Shown here: piece after piece, positions 35,194-42,613 of the stretch
Position numbering within the stretch: position 1 is the first letter of the stretch
How the letters are laid out: every line of letters begins with the position of its first letter
Assembly: GCF_024734895.1 (NCBI RefSeq)
Contig: NZ_CP091430.1
Location: forward strand, 416,501 to 480,500
Direction: 5' to 3'
Origin: Paenibacillus spongiae
GTDB lineage: Bacteria > Bacillota > Bacilli > Paenibacillales > Paenibacillaceae
DNA: 64,000 nucleotides
Translations under genes and position numbers: made by a program
The notes under the pieces: generated by a model
Database searches by the model: none
Told to the model about the DNA's origin: nothing
Seen by the model: the letters and a program-made list of their open reading frames with translations, nothing else

Positions 35194-37356
35194 TTGACGG
35201 ATATACAATTGCAATCGTTACTGAAGGAAATGACATTAACCGAGAAGATTGCGCAGCTTCTGCAGCTTGCGCCTGCATTCTACGAAGGGGCGGACAGCGC
35301 CGGCCAGATTACAGGCCCGCTGGAAGGCATGGGCATAACGGAGGAGACCGTCCATCATGCGGGCTCCGTGCTTGGACTGGGCGGAGCGGAGGAAGCCATC
35401 GCGATTCAGGATGCCCATATCCGCAATCACCGGTTATCCATACCGCTCGTTGCGATGGCCGATGTCATCCACGGCTACCGGACCATCTTCCCTGTGCCGC
35501 TGGCGCTGGGCAGCTCCTGGAACCTTGAGCTGGCGCAGCGCTCCGCGGCGATCGCGGCGAAGGAAGCGTCCGTGGCCGGCATTCACGTTACCTTCTCGCC
35601 GATGGCGGACTTGACGCGCGATCCCCGCTGGGGAAGGGTAATGGAGTCGACGGGCGAAGACCCGTGGCTTAACAGCCTGTTTGCGCGCGCGTTCGTGCGC
35701 GGTTACCAGGGCGTGGATTTGTCGAAGGAACCGTACAAGCTGGCGGCTTGCATCAAGCATTTCGCGGCTTACGGCGCTGCTGAAGGGGGCCGGGATTACA
35801 ATACGGTCGATATGTCGGAATGGATGAGGCGCGAATATTATATGCCTTCTTACCGTGCCGCGCTAGAGGAAGGCTGCGAGATGGTGATGACCGCCTTCAA
35901 TACGGTGGACGGCGTTCCGGCGACGGGCAACCGCAGACTGATGAGAGACATGCTTCGCGATGAATGGGGCTTCGACGGCGTTCTAATCTCCGATTGGGGC
36001 GCGGTGAAGGAGATGATTCCCCACGGCGTCGCGGAGGACGAGCGGGAATGCGCGCTCAAAGCGATTGAAGCCGGCGTCGACATCGAGATGATGACGCCGT
36101 GTTACGTTCACCACCTGCAGGAGCTGGTGGAGAGCGGGGAAGTGGACGAAGCGCTTATCGACGAAGCAGTCATGCGCATTCTGAAGCTGAAGCGCAAGCT
36201 GGGACTGTTCGAAAATCCGCATCGTTATGCTGATCCTGCGATGGAGCGTGAAATTCTCCTTAGCGGCGAACACCGTGCGGCGGCCCACGAGGCTGCGCTT
36301 AAGTCATGCGTACTGCTCAAGAATGAAGCCATGCTGCCGCTCTCGAAGACGGCGAAGGTGGCGCTGATCGGTCCGTTCGCGCTCAGCGATGACTTGCTCG
36401 GGCCATGGTCTTGCATGGGCGTAAGGGAAGAAGCCGTTACGCTGAACCAGGGCATGCTCGCCATTGCGGGCCAATCGCAAGTGTCGGCGGCAAGCTGCGG
36501 TGTAGAGAGCATGACGGATCAGGAGCTTGCGGCTATGCTCGCTGCCGCCCGTGAAGCCGACGTTGTCGTGCTGGCGCTGGGCGAAAGCTCGGAGATGAGC
36601 GGCGAGGCGGGATGCCGGGCCGATATCCGTCTGCCCGGCATGCAGCTGGAGCTGGTGAAGCAAGTGAAAGCACTGGGCAAGCCGGTGGCCGTCGTGCTGT
36701 TCAACGGCAGGCCGCTTGATCTTCATGGCGTGCTGGAAGAAGCGGACGCCGTGCTGGAAGCTTGGTATCCCGGCAGCAACGGCGGCGCCGCGGTGGCGGA
36801 GCTGCTCTACGGCGTGGTGAATCCGTCCGGCCGTCTGACGATGAGCTTCCCGCATTCCGTGGGACAGGTGCCGGTGTACTATAACAGCTTCAACACAGGA
36901 AGACCGCAAGGGGCACCGGATGCTCAGGTGCGCTACGTATCGCAGTATCTGGATATCCCGAACGAGCCGCTGCTGCCGTTCGGATATGGTCTAAGCTATG
37001 CCGACTTCCAATACGGGGAAGCCGTCTTGTCGGCTAACGAGCTAAACGCTGACAGCAAGCTCCAGCTGTCCGTTCGGGTAACGAACGCCGGCAGACTCGA
37101 GGGCGAAGAAACCGTTCAGCTCTACATTCGCGACATAGCGGGGGAGACTGTCCGGCCGCTGCGCGAGCTGAAGGCCTTCGAGAAAACGGCGCTCATGCCG
37201 GGAGAAAGCAAGGATATCGTGTTTGAGATTACGGAGGAGATGCTTCGGTATCACCATTCGGATTTGCAATATAAGAGCGATCCGGGACAGTTCATGGTCA
37301 TGGTCGGTCCGAACAGCCGTGATGTGCAGGAGCTTAAGTTTGTTTTGAAAGCATAG
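35194..37356 (+). CDS. GH3 beta-glucosidase
   Basis: 720 residues starting at a TTG with GGAGGTTACAGCA upstream. Domain order: GH3 TIM barrel about 1-330 with SPMADLTRDPRWGRVMESTGEDP, KHFAAYG and the nucleophile in VLISDWGAV (Asp267); GH3 C-terminal alpha/beta sandwich about 370-590 with the SGE segment (Glu471, candidate acid/base); fibronectin III-like domain about 640-715. No signal peptide, so it is cytosolic. In Listeria the GH3 enzyme beside beta-1,2-oligoglucan phosphorylase prefers sophorose; the same arrangement here suggests it splits short beta-1,2-gluco-oligosaccharides to glucose. Confidence 0.9.
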   Translation: MTDIQLQSLLKEMTLTEKIAQLLQLAPAFYEGADSAGQITGPLEGMGITEETVHHAGSVLGLGGAEEAIAIQDAHIRNHRLSIPLVAMADVIHGYRTIFPVPLALGSSWNLELAQRSAAIAAKEASVAGIHVTFSPMADLTRDPRWGRVMESTGEDPWLNSLFARAFVRGYQGVDLSKEPYKLAACIKHFAAYGAAEGGRDYNTVDMSEWMRREYYMPSYRAALEEGCEMVMTAFNTVDGVPATGNRRLMRDMLRDEWGFDGVLISDWGAVKEMIPHGVAEDERECALKAIEAGVDIEMMTPCYVHHLQELVESGEVDEALIDEAVMRILKLKRKLGLFENPHRYADPAMEREILLSGEHRAAAHEAALKSCVLLKNEAMLPLSKTAKVALIGPFALSDDLLGPWSCMGVREEAVTLNQGMLAIAGQSQVSAASCGVESMTDQELAAMLAAAREADVVVLALGESSEMSGEAGCRADIRLPGMQLELVKQVKALGKPVAVVLFNGRPLDLHGVLEEADAVLEAWYPGSNGGAAVAELLYGVVNPSGRLTMSFPHSVGQVPVYYNSFNTGRPQGAPDAQVRYVSQYLDIPNEPLLPFGYGLSYADFQYGEAVLSANELNADSKLQLSVRVTNAGRLEGEETVQLYIRDIAGETVRPLRELKAFEKTALMPGESKDIVFEITEEMLRYHHSDLQYKSDPGQFMVMVGPNSRDVQELKFVLKA

Positions 37357-37386
37357 AATGACGCAGTGGGAAAGGAGACCCGTAAG

Positions 37387-40300
37387 ATGAGTACAGAACA
37401 GAAATTGGATGCAATCTCCGTTCAGGCGGACGGGCTTGCCTTTACGTTCATGGAGAGCGGAGATTTACGGGATATACAGTTTAAAGGGTTAATGGTTAAC
37501 CAGGTTATGTCCAACCCGATCGATGGATCGATGAACAATCTTTATCTGCGCGTGCATCAAGGGGAGCGGATTATATCCGCGCCTCTGCTGGGCGTGCGGT
37601 CAAGCAGCAAGATGAGCGTCTCGGAGCGGCGCATCGTATGGAGCGGGGAAGCTCTAGGCGTAGCTTATCGAGTCATCTTTACGCTTATGCCGGGACTGGT
37701 TTGGTTCTGGGAAGTACAGCTGGGCGGCGAAGGCGTTCAGGCCGATGTGATTTACGGCCAAGACATGGGACTCGCCGACAAAGGCGCGGTGCGCACGAAT
37801 GAAGCGTACATGTCGCAATATGTGGGTCATACGGCGTTCAGCGACGAAGAGAACGGATATGCGGTCTGCTCGAGGCAAAATCAGCCGATGTCAACAGGTT
37901 TTCCGTACCTTCAGCAAGGCTCGTTGACCAAGGCGACCGCGTATTCGACGGATGGCTTCCAATTTTTCGGCCTCTCTTATAAGGAGACGAATGTGCCGGA
38001 AGCGCTTGGGCGGAAAGAACTGGACAATACCGTATACCAATATGAATTTGCCTATACGGCGCTTCAATCGGAGACGGTTCAGCTGAGTGGAACGTCTTCG
38101 TTTGTTTTCTACGGTTTGCTAAGGCCAGATCATCCGGCTGCGGTATCCGAGCTTGAGTTCCGGGAGGAAGTGCTTGGGGCTTGGGAGCAAGCGAAAGCGA
38201 TGGATACCGGCGAAGGCCGTCCGGCAGGCGAGAGAATCGTACTGAATGAACGAATGGGCGAGCCCCTTCGCGCCGAAACGATGACGCTTGCCGACGTAGA
38301 AGCGTTATTCCCTGTGCGGCAGCAGGAAGAATGGGATGGCGAAGAGCTGCTCTCTTTCTTCACCGGGACGTATGAGCATATCGTGCTGAAGGCGAAGGAG
38401 CTTCGCATGGAACGGCCGAACGGCCACATTCTGATGAGCGGCGACAACGCGCGGTTGAACGATAACGTTATCTCTTCGACGAACTATATGTATGGGATCT
38501 TCCACTCGCAGATTACGCTGGGCAATACCTCCTTCAATAAATTAATGACGAATGCCCGCAACGCGCTGAACGTGCTGAAAACATCCGGGCAGCGGATCTA
38601 TGTCGAGAAGGAAGGCCAATACCGCTTGCTTACAATGCCATCGCTGTACGAGATCGGGTTCAACTATGCCAGATGGCATTACAAGCTGGCAGACGATACG
38701 CTCACCGTTACGGCATGGACATCGGTGGATTCGCCGGAGCTTGCGCTTGAAGCCGTCTCGAAGGCGGGCAAGAAATGCCGCTTCCTCGTAACGAATCAGA
38801 TCACGATGAACGACAAGGAATATGAGCTTCCGTATCGCATGGAGCTGGACGGCAGCGATCTGGTCTTCCGCGCCCATGCGGAATCCATGAGCGTGAGCGC
38901 TTATCCGGGGCTGCATTTCCGCGTTAGCGTTGAAGGCGCGGCAATGTCGGTACGGGATGAGAAGGCTCTGGCGGCTGCAGCGCCGGCAGGATCGGCGTCG
39001 CTTGCGGTGCTGGAATTGGAGCCGTCCGACAAGTGGCGGATGACGGTACAAGGCAACCTGGAGGAAACGTCTCATTCGAACCGGCCGGCTCTGGAACGTT
39101 CCGCCGAGACGGAGATTGAGCGCTACCGGTCCTTCTTGTCGTCCGTCATGAACGGGTTTCAATTGTCGCATGAAGCGGGAAACAAGGCGCAGGAGCTGCA
39201 GAAGTTTAATGCGCTCGCATGGTGGTATACCCATAACATGCTTGTTCACTATTCTGTACCGCATGGACTGGAACAATACAGCGGTGCGGCTTGGGGCACG
39301 CGCGACGTATGCCAAGGGCCGACGGAATATTTTATGGCGACGGGAAATTACGATCAAGTGAAGGAAATTCTGAAGACGGTCTACACCCATCAATATAAGC
39401 ATGACGGCAATTGGCCGCAATGGTTCATGTTCGATCGGTATTACCGCATTCAGCAGGAGGAGAGCCACGGGGATATTATCGTATGGCCGCTGAAAGTGCT
39501 GAGCGATTATCTGCGGGTAACGGGCGACTTCTCGATCCTGCAGGAACGCGTGCCATATACCGCACATGGAGGCGAGCTGACGGAAGAGACGTATACCGTT
39601 CTCGACCATGCGCGCAAGGAATTGCAGTATATGAAGGATCATTTCCTTCACGGAACGAACCTGTCTTCCTATGGGGACGGCGACTGGGACGATACGCTGC
39701 AGCCGGCGAACGCCAAGCTGAAGCAATATATGATCAGCAGCTGGACAGTATCGCTCACGTACCAAGTGTTCTCCCAGTTATCCGGCGCATTGTCGGGCCA
39801 AGAGGAGCTTGCGGAACTGGCGGCAGAACTGAAGGAGCTGGCCGAGGGCATCAAGGCCGACTTCAACCGCTACTTGGTGAAGGACGGCGTCATATCGGGC
39901 TTTGCGTATATGGAGGAACCAAGCAGCATCGAGCTGATGCTTCATCCGGGCGACGAGAAGACGGGCATTACGTACCGACTGCTTCCGATGACGAGAAGCA
40001 TGATCGGCGAACTGTTCGACGAGGAGCAAGCGGAGGCGCACTACCGTCTCATTAAGCAGGAGCTGTATTGCCCGGATGGCGTTCGCCTGATGAATCGTCC
40101 TGCGGAATATGCGGGCGGCGTCAGCACCCGGTTCAAACGCGCGGAACAAGCCGCGAACTTCGGCCGCGAGGTCGGCCTGCAGTATGTCCACGCGCATATC
40201 CGCTTCATCGAAGCCATGGCGAAGCTGGGCAAGCGGGATGAAGTGTGGCAAGGGCTGGCGATGATCAATCCCGTCGGCTTGCGCGATGTCGTCCCTAATG

Positions 40301-40755
40301 CGGACTGGCGCCAGAGCAACGCGTATTTCAGCAGCTCGGACGGCAAATTCGCGGACCGGTACGAGGCCCAGGAGGGCTTCGGCAAGCTGCGTACGGGCGA
40401 CGTTCAGGTGAAAGGCGGCTGGCGCATCTATTCCAGCGGTCCCGGCATTTATATGAATCAGTTAATTTCGAACGGTCTGGGCATCCGTCAGGAACGCGGC
40501 GATCTGATCATCGACCCCGTGCTGCCTGCGGATATGGACGGGCTATGCTTCCGCTTCCAATGGATGGGACGGGATATCCAGTTCCGGTACGCGATTGGCG
40601 GCGATATCGTCCGCTCGGTAACCGTGAACGGAGAGTCCGTACAGACGGCGGTTAACGGGAACCGTTACCGCCACGGCGGCGTCCGCATCGAGGGCGGGAC
40701 GCTTGCGGAACTCCTTAAGGATGGCCTGAACGAAGTCGTTATCGGGATGGAATAA
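37387..40755 (+). CDS. GH94 beta-1,2-oligoglucan phosphorylase-like
   Basis: 1,122 residues from ATG 37387 (AAAGGAGA upstream; the frame is open from GTG 37366). A large N-terminal beta-sandwich of about 500 residues leads into an (alpha/alpha)6 barrel with HNMLVHYSVPHGLEQYSGAAW, GNWPQWFMFDRYY and the catalytic segment YGDGDWDDTLQPANAKL (Asp768/Asp769 candidates for the general acid), then a C-terminal jelly-roll cap. The length and motifs fit the roughly 1,100-residue 1,2-beta-oligoglucan phosphorylases rather than the roughly 800-residue cellobiose phosphorylases. It would release alpha-glucose-1-phosphate from imported sophoro-oligosaccharides with inorganic phosphate, saving ATP. No signal peptide. 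It ends the operon; the lacI gene has its own promoter. Confidence 0.85.
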   Translation: MSTEQKLDAISVQADGLAFTFMESGDLRDIQFKGLMVNQVMSNPIDGSMNNLYLRVHQGERIISAPLLGVRSSSKMSVSERRIVWSGEALGVAYRVIFTLMPGLVWFWEVQLGGEGVQADVIYGQDMGLADKGAVRTNEAYMSQYVGHTAFSDEENGYAVCSRQNQPMSTGFPYLQQGSLTKATAYSTDGFQFFGLSYKETNVPEALGRKELDNTVYQYEFAYTALQSETVQLSGTSSFVFYGLLRPDHPAAVSELEFREEVLGAWEQAKAMDTGEGRPAGERIVLNERMGEPLRAETMTLADVEALFPVRQQEEWDGEELLSFFTGTYEHIVLKAKELRMERPNGHILMSGDNARLNDNVISSTNYMYGIFHSQITLGNTSFNKLMTNARNALNVLKTSGQRIYVEKEGQYRLLTMPSLYEIGFNYARWHYKLADDTLTVTAWTSVDSPELALEAVSKAGKKCRFLVTNQITMNDKEYELPYRMELDGSDLVFRAHAESMSVSAYPGLHFRVSVEGAAMSVRDEKALAAAAPAGSASLAVLELEPSDKWRMTVQGNLEETSHSNRPALERSAETEIERYRSFLSSVMNGFQLSHEAGNKAQELQKFNALAWWYTHNMLVHYSVPHGLEQYSGAAWGTRDVCQGPTEYFMATGNYDQVKEILKTVYTHQYKHDGNWPQWFMFDRYYRIQQEESHGDIIVWPLKVLSDYLRVTGDFSILQERVPYTAHGGELTEETYTVLDHARKELQYMKDHFLHGTNLSSYGDGDWDDTLQPANAKLKQYMISSWTVSLTYQVFSQLSGALSGQEELAELAAELKELAEGIKADFNRYLVKDGVISGFAYMEEPSSIELMLHPGDEKTGITYRLLPMTRSMIGELFDEEQAEAHYRLIKQELYCPDGVRLMNRPAEYAGGVSTRFKRAEQAANFGREVGLQYVHAHIRFIEAMAKLGKRDEVWQGLAMINPVGLRDVVPNADWRQSNAYFSSSDGKFADRYEAQEGFGKLRTGDVQVKGGWRIYSSGPGIYMNQLISNGLGIRQERGDLIIDPVLPADMDGLCFRFQWMGRDIQFRYAIGGDIVRSVTVNGESVQTAVNGNRYRHGGVRIEGGTLAELLKDGLNEVVIGME

Positions 40756-40809
40756 CGAAGGCGAATAGGGAGTGTTTCCCACCGAAAGTATTCCCTCAGG
40801 CTATACTTT

Positions 40810-40818
40810 TGATATAAT
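40810..40818 (+). promoter_or_regulatory. Extended -10 promoter of lacI-type gene
   Basis: TGATATAAT (TATAAT 40813-40818) with no convincing -35. It lies 48 bp upstream of the GTG start. Confidence 0.5.
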
Positions 40819-40865
40819 CGACGAAGAGAATTGAAAGCGGGTAGTGAAAGACAGGAGCGATAGCT

Positions 40866-41831
40866 GTGGTAAGCATCAAAGACATTGCCAAGCACGCGGG
40901 GGTATCCATCGCAACCGTATCTTACGCGCTGAACGGAAATCCTAAGGTAACGGAAGAGACACGGAAGAAGATATTAACGGTTGCTCAAGAGCTCCATTAC
41001 GTGCCGAATGCGGCTGCCAGAACATTGAAGAAGCGGAAGACCAAAATTCTCGGAGCTTTCCTGACATCCTTCGAAGGGGCTTTCTACGGAGAGCTTCTTC
41101 AAGGCATGAAAGAAGAGATGGGCAAACGAGGATATGACCTTGTCATCTGCAGCGGAACGCAGTCCCACCGGATGCTGCGGGAAGGCTTCCTGGATGGCGC
41201 GATTATTCTGGACCGGCTATTCTCGGACGAGGAGCTTCTTTTTCACGCAACCCGCGGCCATAAGCTGGTCGTGCTGGACCGCGAGCTGAGTCATCCCAAC
41301 ATCGTTCAGGTGCTTCTGGACAATAAAGCCGGAGCGACTTTTGCGGTGGAATATCTGCTGCGGCATGGCCATAAGAAGCTGTATGTCGTAACGGGGCCGA
41401 CAGGCTCATACGACGCCGAGCAGCGGCTGCAGGCGGCGCGCCAGACGGTGGAGCGCAACGGCCCGCTCTGGTATGCCGAGATTCCCGGCAACTTCGACAA
41501 AGAGAGCGGCGCCGCCGCGGCGCAGCGCATCATCAGTGAATACAGCGGCCCGGTTGCCGTCTTCTGCCTGAACGACGAGATGGTGATCGGCATGTACCGC
41601 GCGCTGAAGGATACGCCGTACCGGATCGGCGAGCATATCCATGTAGTTGGGTTCGATCATATCGAAACCGCGGATTATATACAGCCGCGCCTGGCCTCTA
41701 TTGATTATTCCAAAAGAAGATGGGGCGCGGTTGCGGCCGAGCAGCTGCTCAAGCTGATTGAAGGCCTCGGCTCCGAACATGAGCGTATCTACGTTTCCCT
41801 TGTCGAAGGGGAGTCTGTGAAACGCAGTTAA
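40866..41831 (+). CDS. LacI-family repressor
   Basis: 321 residues from GTG 40866 (AGGAGCGA upstream). The DNA-binding head is SIKDIAKHAGVSIATVSYAL with the hinge helix YVPNAAARTLKKRKTK; a periplasmic-binding-protein-like sensor domain follows, ending with VVGFDHIETADYIQPRLASI. It lies directly downstream of the beta-1,2-glucan utilisation operon and is the natural candidate to bind the AAACGTTT operators ahead of that operon. The likely inducer is a sophoro-oligosaccharide. Two strong terminators follow. Confidence 0.9.
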   Translation: MVSIKDIAKHAGVSIATVSYALNGNPKVTEETRKKILTVAQELHYVPNAAARTLKKRKTKILGAFLTSFEGAFYGELLQGMKEEMGKRGYDLVICSGTQSHRMLREGFLDGAIILDRLFSDEELLFHATRGHKLVVLDRELSHPNIVQVLLDNKAGATFAVEYLLRHGHKKLYVVTGPTGSYDAEQRLQAARQTVERNGPLWYAEIPGNFDKESGAAAAQRIISEYSGPVAVFCLNDEMVIGMYRALKDTPYRIGEHIHVVGFDHIETADYIQPRLASIDYSKRRWGAVAAEQLLKLIEGLGSEHERIYVSLVEGESVKRS

Positions 41832-41854
41832 AGAAGAAGCCTACTGCAATAAAG

Positions 41855-41896
41855 AAGGGCTGCCCCGCATTCATGTATGAATGCGGGGCAGCCCTT
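41855..41896. terminator. Perfect 20-bp inverted repeat after lacI-type gene
   Basis: Two 20-base arms starting AAGGGCTGCCCCGC are separated by only 2 nt, an unusually long and stable hairpin. The tail is TGCTCG, so it may act as a factor-assisted terminator or mRNA end. Confidence 0.7.
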
Positions 41897-41924
41897 GCTC
41901 GCGTTGCAAGGTATTAAAGAACAT

Positions 41925-41960
41925 AAACAACCCAGCACTTCATACGGTGCTGGGTTGTTT
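41925..41960. terminator. Bidirectional terminator between convergent genes
   Basis: AAACAACCCAGCAC and GTGCTGGGTTGTTT form a 14-bp stem with an 8-nt loop, A/T-flanked on both sides. It serves the lacI-type gene (+) and the SEC-C gene (-). Confidence 0.75.
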
Positions 41961-42009
41961 GTACATAGAATAAATATAGTATTAGTTCAACGTTTAATGA
42001 CGTTTATGG

Positions 42010-42474
42010 TTAAGGCTGCTCAGGTGCAGCGAAGCTCATGATCTGATTCGCCCGCTGCGTGATGGTTGCAACGGAAACGTCGTATTTGTCCGCCAGTTGG
42101 GACTTTGTTACCTCATGGCCGTTCATGGCGCAGATGCATTGCTCCAGGGCGGCGGGGAACACGCCTGCTTTCTTGATGACGGGCTGCTCTGCCTTGGAAT
42201 AATCATTCCAGAGCCGGATCGCCTGGCCGACTTCATCGGCGGGATACAAGTCTTGGGTCTGTTCATACAAATTCATAGCCGTCTGCTGATAAGTCTCATT
42301 CTCCCACGCTAATTGTTCATTGATGAGGTCAGGGATGGATGGGTCAGCGGGAGCCGCCTCGGGAACGATAGCTGCGGGTACTGCAAGGTTCGTTGCATTC
42401 TTATTCAGACAGCAGCGCTTATATTTGATTCCGCTGCCGCAATAACATGGTTCGTTTCTTCCTAACTTCTGCAT
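42010..42474 (-). CDS. SEC-C metal-binding protein with C-terminal HTH
   Basis: 154 residues. The N-terminus is a SEC-C zinc motif, GRNEPCYCGSGIKYKRCC (Cys-x-Cys ... Cys-Cys). The middle is a helical acidic region, and the C-terminal 50 residues look like a helix-turn-helix (SQLADKYDVSVATITQRAN). The start ATG 42474 is preceded by GGAGG at 7-nt spacing. SEC-C motifs occur at the tail of SecA and in many stand-alone proteins of unknown role. It is monocistronic. Confidence 0.8.
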   Translation of the reverse strand: MQKLGRNEPCYCGSGIKYKRCCLNKNATNLAVPAAIVPEAAPADPSIPDLINEQLAWENETYQQTAMNLYEQTQDLYPADEVGQAIRLWNDYSKAEQPVIKKAGVFPAALEQCICAMNGHEVTKSQLADKYDVSVATITQRANQIMSFAAPEQP

Positions 42475-42613
42475 TCAATTACCTCCGTTATGCCTATCCC
42501 AATACCGTAACAAAAAATGTGAATAGGATCAAGGGAATATATTGGAATATCTTGATGTATTAGGTGGATGAGCCATTTCGGGTCATTCAAATTGCTCCTC
42601 TTCAGGGGGATTA

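Noticed and set aside
38542..39765. 407-codon minus-strand frame
   Set aside because: It is antisense to the GH94 phosphorylase gene and rich in Arg/His/Leu without motifs.
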